A DNA stretch of 64,000 bases from Pseudomonas sp. B33.4 (lineage in GTDB: Bacteria > Pseudomonadota > Gammaproteobacteria > Pseudomonadales > Pseudomonadaceae), in assembly GCF_034555375.1 (NCBI RefSeq), contig NZ_CP140706.1, positions 1,851,001-1,915,000 on the forward strand. The letters are read 5' to 3'. This document shows positions 27,902 to 36,191 of the stretch, in pieces. The position numbers were made by a program, and so were the translations under genes. Numbering within the stretch: position 1 is the stretch's first letter; every line of letters begins with the position of its first letter. Below the pieces are notes generated by a model. The model saw only the letters and a program-made list of their open reading frames with translations. It searched no databases and was not told where the DNA came from.

Positions 27902-27944
27902 GCACACTCCGCAAAAGCAAAAAATTAGCTTTTGCGGAGTGTGC
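27902..27944. promoter_or_regulatory. 17-base-arm inverted repeat, operator and possible RNA hairpin
   Basis: GCACACTCCGCAAAAGC is the exact complement of GCTTTTGCGGAGTGTGC, separated by nine bases (AAAAAATTA). The right arm contains the GCGGAG Shine-Dalgarno of the MFS gene, whose ATG begins three bases later. It can be a TetR operator in DNA, and in RNA a hairpin closing the ribosome site. Confidence 0.75.
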
Positions 27945-27946
27945 AC

Positions 27947-29134
27947 ATGACCAGCCTTGCTTCTCATCGATCCAGCCTGTGGTTTCTGGCGATCACCTTA
28001 CTCAGTTTTCTCGCCGCTTCCACCGCGCCGACGCCGTTGTATCACCTGTATCAGGATCAACTGCACTTCTCGGCAGCGGTGCTAACGCTGATCTTTGGCG
28101 TGTATGCGCTCAGTCTGCTGGCGGCCTTGTTAACCGTCGGCTCGCTGTCCGATCACCTCGGCCGCAAACCGGTGATCTTCACCGCCGTGCTGCTCAACGC
28201 GTTGGCGATGCTGCTGTTTATCTACGCCGACAGCGTGGCGTGGCTGATCAGCGCGCGAGTCCTGCAAGGTTTTGCCACGGGCATGGCCACCGCTGTTTTA
28301 AGTGCGACATTGCTCGATACTGATCGTCAGCAAGGGCCGCTGATCAACAGTGTGGCGCCGTTGCTCGGCATGGCCTTGGGCGGCATGGGTTGCGGTTTGT
28401 TGGCGGAGTTTGCGCCGGCGCCGTTGCAACTGACGTACTGGTTATTGCTCGGCCTGTTTGTATTGCAGGCGTTGTATGTCTGGCGCCTGCCGGAAAGCGT
28501 TACCCGGCAAGCCGGAGCGTGGGCCTCGTTGCGCCCAACCTTGCACGTGCCGGTGCAGGCGCGTTCGACGCTGTGGCGCGTGTTGCCGCTGAACACGGCA
28601 ACGTGGGCGCTCGGTGGTTTTTACGCGTCATTGGCGCCTTCGCTGGTGCGCACCGCCACCGGTTCGACTTCCAATCTGATCGGCGGCGCAACCGTAGCCG
28701 CCCTGACGGTGACCGGTGCACTGATGATCTTCACCATGCGCAATCGTCCCGCCGCGCGTGCATTGCAGTTGGGCGCGAGCCTGTTGCCGATCGGCCTGGT
28801 GCTGATTCTGCTGGGCGTGCACAGCGCCAGTCTGTTGCTGTTCTTCCTCGGCACGCTGGTGGCCGGCTGCGGCTTTGGTTCTGGATTTCTCGGGGCGGTG
28901 CGCAGCCTCGTGCCGCTGGCCTTGGCCCATGAGCGCGCGGGCTTGATGGCGGCCTATTACGTGCTCAGTTATCTGGCGTTCTGCCTGCCGGCATTGCTCG
29001 CCGGGCACTTGTCACGCAATTACGGTTTGCTGGCGACCACCGATGGTTATGGGGTGGTGTTGATTGTGTTGGCCATCGCTGCACTGTTGCTCAGCCTGCG
29101 TCCAGTGGCAGCCAAGGCGTGCAGCGCTCCATAA
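27947..29134 (+). CDS. MFS transporter
   Basis: Start at ATG 27947 (MTSLASHRSSLWFLAI), 395 residues, 12 hydrophobic segments. LLTVGSLSDHLGRKPVIFTAVLLNAL (after helix 2) carries the MFS loop signature G-x3-D-x2-G-R-K-P and places it among drug-proton antiporter-like or sugar efflux MFS proteins. It is divergent from a TetR gene, typical of inducible efflux pumps. Substrate unknown. Confidence 0.9.
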   Translation: MTSLASHRSSLWFLAITLLSFLAASTAPTPLYHLYQDQLHFSAAVLTLIFGVYALSLLAALLTVGSLSDHLGRKPVIFTAVLLNALAMLLFIYADSVAWLISARVLQGFATGMATAVLSATLLDTDRQQGPLINSVAPLLGMALGGMGCGLLAEFAPAPLQLTYWLLLGLFVLQALYVWRLPESVTRQAGAWASLRPTLHVPVQARSTLWRVLPLNTATWALGGFYASLAPSLVRTATGSTSNLIGGATVAALTVTGALMIFTMRNRPAARALQLGASLLPIGLVLILLGVHSASLLLFFLGTLVAGCGFGSGFLGAVRSLVPLALAHERAGLMAAYYVLSYLAFCLPALLAGHLSRNYGLLATTDGYGVVLIVLAIAALLLSLRPVAAKACSAP

Positions 29135-29185
29135 CCGTTGCGGTTTCGGTTAGCCTTGTCCAGCCCAGTTCTCACGGATCGACTC

Positions 29186-29497
29186 ATGAAGATTATTCGC
29201 AGCAAGACCTTCACCGCCGAGCGCGCCTGGGGCGCGCTGGACATCGCCAACATGAACGGCATCACCACGCGCCTGCACTGGACTGATCAGCCGTACAAAT
29301 GGCACGTCAACGATGGCGAGGAAGTGTTTGTGGTGCTCGATGGCCAAGTGGTCATGCATTACCGTGAGCAGGGCGAAGAAAAGCAGGTGCAGCTGGATGT
29401 CGGTGACATCTTCTATGCGAGCGTCGGCACCGAGCACGTCGCCCATCCACAAGGCGCGGCGAGGATTCTGGTGATCGAGAGCGAAGGCAGCGTCTGA
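29186..29497 (+). CDS. Cupin-domain protein
   Basis: Start at ATG 29186 (MKIIRSKTFTAERAWGAL), 103 residues. A single cupin barrel: WHVNDGEEVFVVLDGQVVMHY (motif 1, His and Glu ligands) and GDIFYASVGTEHVAHP (motif 2, with His). Binds a metal and could be a small dioxygenase, isomerase or ligand-binding protein. It follows the MFS gene by about 50 bases with its own weak site. Confidence 0.8.
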   Translation: MKIIRSKTFTAERAWGALDIANMNGITTRLHWTDQPYKWHVNDGEEVFVVLDGQVVMHYREQGEEKQVQLDVGDIFYASVGTEHVAHPQGAARILVIESEGSV

Positions 29498-29599
29498 ATA
29501 CTTATTGGTAAAATAGATAACAGTTAGAGATATTACCCGTTATATAGATATTCGATTCGGTTCTACCATGGACTCAACCTCACCAGAGGACAGGAGTTC

Positions 29600-30754
29600 A
29601 TGATGATTTGTCCCAACAGCGCCAAACCCGGCATCAAGCCGTTCAGCCAGCTTCAGCATCCGCGTGAAGTGATTCGCCAGTTCACCCCCAACTGGTTCGC
29701 CGCCACCATGGGCACCGGTGTGCTGGCATTGGCGCTGGCGCAACTGCCCTTGGCCATTCCCGGCCTGCACGCCATCGCCGAAGGTTTGTGGTTGTTCAAC
29801 ATTCTGTTGTTCAGCCTGTTTACCGCTGCCTACGCCGCCCGCTGGGTTCTGTTCTTCGATGAGGCACGGCGGATTTTCGGCCATTCCACCGTGTCGATGT
29901 TCTTCGGCACCATTCCCATGGGGCTGGCCACGATTATCAATGGCTTTCTGCTGTTTGGCCTGCCGCGTTGGGGCGACGGTGTGATTCATCTCGCCGAAGT
30001 GCTGTGGTGGATTGATGTGGCCATGTCGCTGGCTTGCGGCGTGTTGATTCCGTACATGATGTTTACCCGCCAGGAGCACAGCATCGATCAGATGACCGCC
30101 GTTTGGCTGCTGCCGGTAGTCGCCGCCGAAGTGGCAGCGGCCAGTGGCGGTTTGCTCGCGCCGCATCTCAGCGATGCCCACTCGCAACTGGTGGTGCTGA
30201 CGACAAGTTACGTGCTCTGGGCCTTTTCCCTGCCGGTAGCGTTCAGCATTCTGACGATCCTGCTGCTGCGCATGGCCCTGCACAAACTGCCCCACGAAAA
30301 CATGGCCGCTTCGAGCTGGCTCGCCCTCGGTCCGATCGGCACCGGTGCGCTGGGCATGTTGCTGCTGGGCGGTGATGCGCCAGCGATCTTCGCGGCAAAC
30401 GGTCTGCCAGGTATGGGTGAAATCGCTGCGGGTCTGGGTCTGGTGGCCGGTATTACGCTGTGGGGCTTTGGGCTGTGGTGGATGTTGATGGCGCTGTTGA
30501 TCACCGTGCGGTATCTGCGTGACGGCATCCCGTTCAACCTTGGCTGGTGGGGATTTACCTTTCCGCTGGGGGTGTATTCGTTGGCAACCTTGAAGCTGGC
30601 GAGCACGTTGAACCTGACGTTTTTCAGCGTCGTCGGCACGCTGTTGGTGATTTTACTGGCGGTGATGTGGCTGATTGTCGGCAAACGCACCGTGCAAGGC
30701 GCCTGGCGAGGTGAGCTGTTTGTCTCGCCGTGCATTGCAGGTTTGAAGAAATAA
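29600..30754 (+). CDS. TDT family (TehA/SLAC1-like) transporter
   Basis: 384 residues, about 10 membrane helices; a strong CAGGAG precedes ATG 29600. FTPNWFAATMGTGVLALAL at the N-terminus and LPHENMAASSWLALGPIGTGALGML in the middle are typical of the tellurite-resistance/dicarboxylate transporter family. Possible substrates include C4-dicarboxylates, sulfite or chloride-like anions. The gap before it (29498-29599) is AT-rich, with ATAAC and GTTAT half-sites 22 bases apart that could bind a LysR-type regulator. Confidence 0.82.
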   Translation: MMICPNSAKPGIKPFSQLQHPREVIRQFTPNWFAATMGTGVLALALAQLPLAIPGLHAIAEGLWLFNILLFSLFTAAYAARWVLFFDEARRIFGHSTVSMFFGTIPMGLATIINGFLLFGLPRWGDGVIHLAEVLWWIDVAMSLACGVLIPYMMFTRQEHSIDQMTAVWLLPVVAAEVAAASGGLLAPHLSDAHSQLVVLTTSYVLWAFSLPVAFSILTILLLRMALHKLPHENMAASSWLALGPIGTGALGMLLLGGDAPAIFAANGLPGMGEIAAGLGLVAGITLWGFGLWWMLMALLITVRYLRDGIPFNLGWWGFTFPLGVYSLATLKLASTLNLTFFSVVGTLLVILLAVMWLIVGKRTVQGAWRGELFVSPCIAGLKK

Positions 30755-30853
30755 CCTGAAAAGTTTAGGTAAGGTGTGGCCTGGATCGCGGTTCGAGAAT
30801 CCAATAAGCAGTATCCAGGCCTCTCTACCTTAAACATCAGGGAAACACGGAAG

Positions 30854-32728
30854 ATGAGTCATCCCTCACAGTTCAACCTGCTGCGTACCCGGCGCTTCCT
30901 GCCGTTTTTCATCACGCAGTCGCTCGGCGCGTTTAACGACAACGTGTTCAAGCAGTCGCTGATCCTCGCCATTCTCTATCGGCTGACCATCGAAGGTGAC
31001 CGTTCGATCTGGGTCAACTTGTGTGCATTGCTGTTTATCCTGCCGTTCTTCCTGTTCTCGGCGCTGGCCGGGCAGTTCGGGGAAAAATTCGCCAAGGACG
31101 CGCTGATCCGTCTGATCAAGCTCGCGGAAATCGCGATCATGGCCGTAGGATCGGTCGGTTTTCTCTTCGATCACTTATCGCTGATGCTGGTGGCGCTGTT
31201 CGCCATGGGCACCCACTCGGCGCTGTTCGGGCCGGTGAAATATTCGATCCTGCCGCAGGCACTGCGCGAGGATGAGCTGGTCGGTGGCAACGGACTGGTG
31301 GAGATGGGCACCTTTCTGGCGATTCTCGCCGGGACGATCGGCGCCGGGGTCATCATGTCTTCCTCGCACTATGCGCCGCTGGTGTCCTGCGCCATCGTCG
31401 GGATTGCCGTGTTGGGTTATCTGGCCAGCCGCAGCATTCCGCGTGCGGCGGCGTCCTCCCCGGAAATGCGCCTGAACTGGAATATCTTCAGCCAGTCGTG
31501 GGCCACCCTGAAACTCGGTTTGGGCCAGACCCCGGCGGTGTCGCGCTCGATTGTCGGCAACTCGTGGTTCTGGTTTGTCGGGGCGATTTACCTGACGCAG
31601 ATTCCGGCCTATGCCAAAGAGTGGATGCACGGTGATGAAACCGTCGTAACGCTGATTCTCACGGTGTTCTCGGTGGGTATCGCGCTGGGTTCGATGCTTT
31701 GCGAGAAGCTTTCCGGGCGTAAGGTCGAGATCGGTCTGGTGCCGTTCGGCTCGTTCGGTCTGACCGTGTTCGGTCTGCTGCTGTGGTGGCATTCCGGGGG
31801 GATTCCCGACAGCGTCACTGACCACAGCTGGATTGAAGTGCTGGGCTTCGTGCACACCTGGGCGGTGTTGATCGACATCCTCGGGCTCGGCATTTTCGGT
31901 GGTTTCTATATCGTGCCGCTGTATGCCTTGATCCAGTCGCGCACCGCCGAGAACGAGCGGGCGCGGGTGATTGCCGCCAACAACATTCTCAACGCGTTGT
32001 TTATGGTGGTCTCGGCCATCGTATCAATCGTGCTGCTGAGTGTGGCCAAGCTGTCGATCCCGCAGTTGTTCCTCGTGGTGTCGCTGCTGAACATTGGTGT
32101 TAACGCCTACATCTTCAAGATCGTCCCCGAGTTCAGCATGCGGTTCATGATCTGGCTGCTCAGCCATTCCATGTACCGCGTCGAGCACCGCAACTTAGAG
32201 GTGATTCCGGATGAAGGTGCGGCATTGCTGGTGTGCAACCACGTGTCGTTTGTCGATGCCTTGCTGATTGGCGGCGCGGTGCGTCGGCCGATTCGCTTTG
32301 TCATGTACTACAAGATCTACAACTTGCCGGTGCTGAACTTTATCTTTCGCACGGCGGGGACGATTCCGATTGCCGGCCGCAACGAGGACATCCAGATTTA
32401 CGAAAAGGCCTTCACCCGGATTGCCCAGTATCTGAAGGACGGCGAGTTGGTGTGCATCTTTCCGGAAGGCAAGTTGACCGCCGACGGCGAGATGAACGAA
32501 TTTCGAGGCGGGCTGACGCGGATTCTCGAGGAGACGCCGGTGCCGGTGATTCCGCTGGCGTTGCAGGGTCTTTGGGGGAGTTTCTTCAGTCGCGACCCGA
32601 ACAAAGGCTTGTTTCATCGGTTGTGGTCGCGGGTGACGTTGGTGGCGGGTTCGCCGGTGGACGTGGGCGCGGCTGAGCCGGCGAAGTTGCAGGGGGTGGT
32701 GGGGGAGTTGCGCGGGACAGTCAGATAG
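30854..32728 (+). CDS. MFS transporter fused to PlsC-type acyltransferase
   Basis: 624 residues, start ATG 30854. Residues 1 to about 410 form an MFS module like the lysophospholipid transporter LplT (FFITQSLGAFNDNVFKQSL). Residues from about 430 are an acyltransferase with NHVSFVD (His463 and Asp468 of the HX4D motif) and FPEGKLTADGEMNEFRGG. This joins in one chain the flipping of lysophospholipid and its re-acylation, so a lipid salvage role is likely. Unlike E. coli Aas there is no acyl-ACP synthetase domain. Confidence 0.88.
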   Translation: MSHPSQFNLLRTRRFLPFFITQSLGAFNDNVFKQSLILAILYRLTIEGDRSIWVNLCALLFILPFFLFSALAGQFGEKFAKDALIRLIKLAEIAIMAVGSVGFLFDHLSLMLVALFAMGTHSALFGPVKYSILPQALREDELVGGNGLVEMGTFLAILAGTIGAGVIMSSSHYAPLVSCAIVGIAVLGYLASRSIPRAAASSPEMRLNWNIFSQSWATLKLGLGQTPAVSRSIVGNSWFWFVGAIYLTQIPAYAKEWMHGDETVVTLILTVFSVGIALGSMLCEKLSGRKVEIGLVPFGSFGLTVFGLLLWWHSGGIPDSVTDHSWIEVLGFVHTWAVLIDILGLGIFGGFYIVPLYALIQSRTAENERARVIAANNILNALFMVVSAIVSIVLLSVAKLSIPQLFLVVSLLNIGVNAYIFKIVPEFSMRFMIWLLSHSMYRVEHRNLEVIPDEGAALLVCNHVSFVDALLIGGAVRRPIRFVMYYKIYNLPVLNFIFRTAGTIPIAGRNEDIQIYEKAFTRIAQYLKDGELVCIFPEGKLTADGEMNEFRGGLTRILEETPVPVIPLALQGLWGSFFSRDPNKGLFHRLWSRVTLVAGSPVDVGAAEPAKLQGVVGELRGTVR

Positions 32729-32741
32729 TCGGCGATTCTAA

Positions 32742-32818
32742 GGGCCTCTTCGCGAGCAGGCTCACTCCTACATTTGAAACGCGTTCCCCTGTAGGAGTGA
32801 GCCTGCTCGCGAAAGCGG
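32742..32818. repeat. REPIN
   Basis: CTTCGCGAGCAGGCTCACTCCTAC faces GTAGGAGTGAGCCTGCTCGCGAAAG, between convergent genes. Confidence 0.9.
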
Positions 32819-32825
32819 TTGTGGC

Positions 32826-33140
32826 CTAAGCGCTGACCTTAAGCCCGATCAACCCGGTAATGATCAACGCCACACTGGCCAGCCGAATCAACGCCATCGA
32901 CTCGCCAAACAGGATGATCCCGGCAATCACCGTGCCCACGGCACCAACACCGGTCCAGATCGCATAAGCCGTGCCCAGCGGCAATTCCTTCATCGCAAGG
33001 CCAAGCAAGCCAAGGCTGATGGCCATGGCCGCAACGGTCAGCGCAGTAGGAAGTGGACGGCTGAAACCGTCGGTGTATTTCAGGCCGACGGCCCAGCCGA
33101 CTTCGAACAGGCCGGCGAAAAACAGAATGATCCAGGACAT
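32826..33140 (-). CDS. gdx: Guanidinium exporter of the SMR family
   Basis: 104 residues, four helices, also known as sug[20 protein letters not shown] has the essential Glu13 and the GWAVGLKY pattern of the Gdx/SugE subtype rather than EmrE drug pumps. It works as an antiparallel dimer in the inner membrane, trading guanidinium for two protons. The guanidine-II riboswitch directly upstream supports this substrate strongly. GGAGGT precedes ATG 33140. Confidence 0.93.
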   Translation of the reverse strand: MSWIILFFAGLFEVGWAVGLKYTDGFSRPLPTALTVAAMAISLGLLGLAMKELPLGTAYAIWTGVGAVGTVIAGIILFGESMALIRLASVALIITGLIGLKVSA

Positions 33141-33157
33141 GAAAGACCTCCATCGAT

Positions 33158-33212
33158 TGACGGGGTCGTCCCCAGATTAATGACTCGATCGAGCCGCAGG
33201 GTCGTCCCCGCG
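33158..33212 (-). ncRNA. Guanidine-II (mini-ykkC) riboswitch
   Basis: On the minus strand two short hairpins share the ACGA loop: GGG-ACGA-CCC (33199-33209) and GGGG-ACGA-CCCC (33162-33173), 25 bases apart, just before the GGAGGT of the exporter gene. Paired ACGR loops are the hallmark of this class; guanidinium binding lets the loops pair and frees the ribosome site. Confidence 0.92.
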
Positions 33213-33259
33213 TTGCGCGATAGTGTGACCAGCATTAATCCGGGGATCAAGCTTGCGGG

Positions 33260-34225
33260 TCAGTCGGCCGCTTGTTGCGCCACAGCCGCGCGATCTTCTT
33301 TTTCACTCATGCGCCGGAAGTACGTCGACAGCAGTGCGCCGGAAATATTGTGCCAGACGCTGAACAACGCACTCGGCACCGCCGCCAATGGCGAAAAATG
33401 CGCGCTGGCCAACGCGGCGCCCAAGCCCGAATTCTGCATGCCGACTTCCAGCGCCAGCGACTTGCGCTGGGCCAACGGCAACTTGAACAGACGCCCGGTG
33501 AAGTAGCCCAGCAGATAACCGAAGCTGTTGTGCAGCATGACCACGGCCATGATCAGCAGGCCGGATTCGGCGATTTTCGCCTGACTGGCAGCCACTACGG
33601 CAGTCACGATGATCACGATGCTGACCACCGACACCAGTGGCAACACATCGACGGCGTGACGAACCTTGTCGCCAAGCAAGCGCTGGGCAACCACGCCAAG
33701 AATGATCGGCAACAACACCACTTGCAGGATCGACCAGAACAGCTCCATGAACGACACCGGCAACCACGCTGAAGCCAGCAGCCAGATCAGCGCCGGGGTC
33801 AGCAGCGGGGCGAGGAGGGTGGTGACAGCGGCGATGGCCACCGACAACGCCAGGTCACCGCGAGCCAGCCACGTCATCACATTGGACGACGTACCGCTCG
33901 GGCAGCAACCGACCAGAATCACCCCGACGGCGATTTCCGGCGGCAGGTGAAACATTTGGCAGAGCAACCACGCCACGCCGGGCATGATCACGAAATGGGC
34001 AACCACGCCCAGCGCCACACGCCACGGATGGCGAGCAACGGCAGCGAAGTCGTCGAGTTTGAGGGTCAGGCCCATGCCGAACATGACAAGCCCGAGCAAC
34101 GGTACGATCGCGCTTTTCAGGCCGAGGAACCATGCAGGTTGCAGGAACGCAATCACCGCGAAAATCAGAACCCAGTAAGCGAAGGTATTGCCGACAAAGC
34201 GGCTCAGTGCAGCCAGTGCGCGCAT
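33260..34225 (-). CDS. Bile acid:sodium symporter (BASS) family protein
   Basis: Start chosen at ATG 34225 (MRALAALSRFVGN) after AAGGA; 321 residues, about 10 helices. VILVGCCPSGTSSNVMTWLARGDLALSV (about residues 101-128) and VGMQNSGLGAALA carry the crossing-helix motifs of the family. Substrates of bacterial members include pantoate, keto acids and other organic anions; not determined here. Confidence 0.88.
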   Translation of the reverse strand: MRALAALSRFVGNTFAYWVLIFAVIAFLQPAWFLGLKSAIVPLLGLVMFGMGLTLKLDDFAAVARHPWRVALGVVAHFVIMPGVAWLLCQMFHLPPEIAVGVILVGCCPSGTSSNVMTWLARGDLALSVAIAAVTTLLAPLLTPALIWLLASAWLPVSFMELFWSILQVVLLPIILGVVAQRLLGDKVRHAVDVLPLVSVVSIVIIVTAVVAASQAKIAESGLLIMAVVMLHNSFGYLLGYFTGRLFKLPLAQRKSLALEVGMQNSGLGAALASAHFSPLAAVPSALFSVWHNISGALLSTYFRRMSEKEDRAAVAQQAAD

Positions 34226-34264
34226 GGCCTGATCCTTATTATTAAATGAACAACACAAAACAAA

Positions 34265-34354
34265 TGTAGGAGTGAGCCTGCTCGCGATAGCGGTCTTTCA
34301 ATCAACACATTAGTTGAATGTCAGTCCCTCATCGCGAGCAGGCTCACTCCTACA
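34265..34354. repeat. REPIN
   Basis: GTAGGAGTGAGCCTGCTCGCGATAG faces CATCGCGAGCAGGCTCACTCCTAC with a spacer of about 40 bases containing AATCAACACATTAGTTGA, itself weakly palindromic. Confidence 0.9.
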
Positions 34355-34373
34355 GTTTGGACATCACAAGGCT

Positions 34374-35294
34374 TTAGATCCCCTGCGGAGTCTCTTCCCC
34401 ACCCAACGCTTCCACCAGCGCCGGCAGGAAGTCGCCAAAGGTCAGCATCATCAGGGTGAAACTGGCATCCAGTTGTCCCAATGCCTCATCACCACCGTCC
34501 TGCTCCGCCTGATCCTGCAGCAGATCTTCGAACTTCAGACGTTTGACGGTCATCTTGTCGTCGAGCATGAACGACAATTTGTCCTGCCAGGCCAGCGACA
34601 ACTGAGTAACCACTTTGCCGGTGCTCAGGTGCAGCTGGATTTCTTCGCTGGTCAGATCCTGACGCTTGCAACGGACGATCCCGCCGTCTTCGTGGGTGTC
34701 GCGCAGTTCGCACTCGTCCAGCACATAGAAGTCGTCGGCAGCTTTCTGCGTGGTGACCCATTCGGTCATGGTCGCGGTTGGCGACATTTTCACGGTCAGC
34801 GGACGGACGGGCAGGGTGCCGATCACTTCACGCAGGGTCGACAGCAGGTCTTCGGCGCGTTTCGGGCTGGCCGAGTTGACCAGGATCAGGCCCTGTTTCG
34901 GCGCGATGGCGGCAAAGGTCGACGAGCGACGAATGAAGGCGCGCGGCAGGAACGCCTGGATGATTTCATCCTTGATCTGATCGCGTTCCTTCTTATAGAC
35001 CTTGCGCATCTGCTCGGCTTCGATCTCTTCGACCTTTTCCTTGACCGCGTCGCGCACGACGCTGCCCGGCAGGATGCGTTCTTCTTTACGCGCGGAAATC
35101 AGCAGGAAGTCACCGCTGACGTGCACCAGTGGAGCATCTTCGCCTTTGCCGAACGGCGCGACGAAACCGTAGGTGGTCAACTCCTGGCTTGCACATGGAC
35201 GCGCCAGTTTGGTGGCCAGTGCAGTTTCCAGCGCCTCGGCATCGACAGGCAGGTCTTGGGTCAGGCGATAGATAAGCAGGTTTTTGAACCACAT
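34374..35294 (-). CDS. rdgC: Recombination-associated protein RdgC
   Basis: Start at ATG 35294 ([16 protein letters not shown]), the conserved RdgC N-terminus; 306 residues, normal. Other family blocks are [15 protein letters not shown] and [18 protein letters not shown]. RdgC forms a ring around duplex DNA and restrains RecA. It is transcribed alone. Confidence 0.95.
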   Translation of the reverse strand: MWFKNLLIYRLTQDLPVDAEALETALATKLARPCASQELTTYGFVAPFGKGEDAPLVHVSGDFLLISARKEERILPGSVVRDAVKEKVEEIEAEQMRKVYKKERDQIKDEIIQAFLPRAFIRRSSTFAAIAPKQGLILVNSASPKRAEDLLSTLREVIGTLPVRPLTVKMSPTATMTEWVTTQKAADDFYVLDECELRDTHEDGGIVRCKRQDLTSEEIQLHLSTGKVVTQLSLAWQDKLSFMLDDKMTVKRLKFEDLLQDQAEQDGGDEALGQLDASFTLMMLTFGDFLPALVEALGGEETPQGI

Positions 35295-35404
35295 GGGGTG
35301 AGTCTCTCCTTTATACAAAGGGGGGCATTATTGTCTTCGCCGTCTAATAGGCCAACCCTTCTCTAAGCCTTTGGAAGGCCTGAGAAAATTATTTAAAAAA
35401 GTGC

Positions 35405-35433
35405 TTGCCAGAGGTTGGGTCGCTCCGTAGAAT
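35405..35433 (+). promoter_or_regulatory. Promoter of tRNA unit 1
   Basis: TTGCCA, 17 bases, TAGAAT, followed by GCGCGCC, a GC-rich discriminator as expected for a stringently controlled stable-RNA promoter. Confidence 0.75.
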
Positions 35434-35453
35434 GCGCGCCACACCGAAGCGAA

Positions 35454-35529
35454 GGGTGATTAGCTCAGCTGGGAGAGCGTCTGCCTTACAAGCAGAATGT
35501 CGGCGGTTCGATCCCGTCATCACCCACCA
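35454..35529 (+). tRNA. tRNA-Val (TAC anticodon), copy 1
   Basis: A 76-base cloverleaf: acceptor GGGTGAT/ATCACCC, D-loop AGCTCAGCTGGGAGAGC, anticodon TAC at 35487-35489, T-arm GGTTCGATCC, encoded CCA. Confidence 0.97.
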
Positions 35530-35548
35530 TTCGTTTCAAGTGTTTAGC

Positions 35549-35625
35549 GCAGCGGTAGTTCAGTCGGTTAGAATACCGGCCTGTCACGCCGGGGGTCGCG
35601 GGTTCGAGTCCCGTCCGCTGCGCCA
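35549..35625 (+). tRNA. tRNA-Asp (GTC anticodon), copy 1
   Basis: A 77-base cloverleaf: acceptor GCAGCGG/CCGCTGC, anticodon GTC at 35583-35585, T-arm GGTTCGAGTCC, encoded CCA. It is 19 bases after tRNA-Val and surely in the same transcript. Confidence 0.97.
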
Positions 35626-35665
35626 TATTCGGTAACCTGGACCACTGAACGCCAGGTCACAACGG

Positions 35666-35691
35666 AAAAACCCGCCAAGGCGGGTTTTTTT
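35666..35691 (+). terminator. Terminator of tRNA unit 1
   Basis: ACCCGCC, AAG, GGCGGGT then a run of seven T. Confidence 0.9.
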
Positions 35692-35766
35692 CTGCTCCAA
35701 GGTTGTACCCGCGGGATGTGTCGTTTTACTGGTTTTCGGATTTATTTGAAAAAAACTTCAATTAAA

Positions 35767-35796
35767 TCAACACTTTACGAAAACTTGTGGCATAAT
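35767..35796 (+). promoter_or_regulatory. Promoter of tRNA unit 2
   Basis: A weak -35 (TCAACA), 18 bases, CATAAT, then GCGTCCCG. It differs in sequence from the promoter of unit 1. Confidence 0.5.
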
Positions 35797-35816
35797 GCGT
35801 CCCGTAACGAAGCGAA

Positions 35817-35892
35817 GGGTGATTAGCTCAGCTGGGAGAGCGTCTGCCTTACAAGCAGAATGTCGGCGGTTCGATCCCGTCATCACCCACCA
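35817..35892 (+). tRNA. tRNA-Val (TAC anticodon), copy 2
   Basis: Identical over the full 76 bases to the copy at 35454-35529, including the CCA. Confidence 0.97.
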
Positions 35893-35911
35893 TTCGTTTC
35901 AAGCGTTTCGA

Positions 35912-35988
35912 GCAGCGGTAGTTCAGTCGGTTAGAATACCGGCCTGTCACGCCGGGGGTCGCGGGTTCGAGTCCCGTCCGCTGCGCCA
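35912..35988 (+). tRNA. tRNA-Asp (GTC anticodon), copy 2
   Basis: Identical over 77 bases to the copy at 35549-35625. The spacer from tRNA-Val is again 19 bases and nearly identical. Confidence 0.97.
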
Positions 35989-36027
35989 TATTCGGAGTCT
36001 GGAACACTGAACGCCAGATTCCACAGA

Positions 36028-36051
36028 AAGCCCGCCAAGTGCGGGCTTTTT
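36028..36051 (+). terminator. Terminator of tRNA unit 2
   Basis: AGCCCGC, CAAGT, GCGGGCT then TTTT. Confidence 0.88.
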
Positions 36052-36191
36052 GCTGTCTGGCGTTTGAGTGTTTTTCGCTGCATATATCTATGTAGTGCCT
36101 GCCAGGTGTGCCGCTTTCGCAGAATGGGCAATGTTTTTCATGACTCTCTACCGTCATGAAATCAACCCATTGCCTGACGAGAGCTGCCCCA

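Noticed and set aside
35454..36052. tRNA cluster considered as the attachment site of an integrated island
   Set aside because: No integrase and no partial tRNA copy elsewhere in the window; the two units are complete duplicates.
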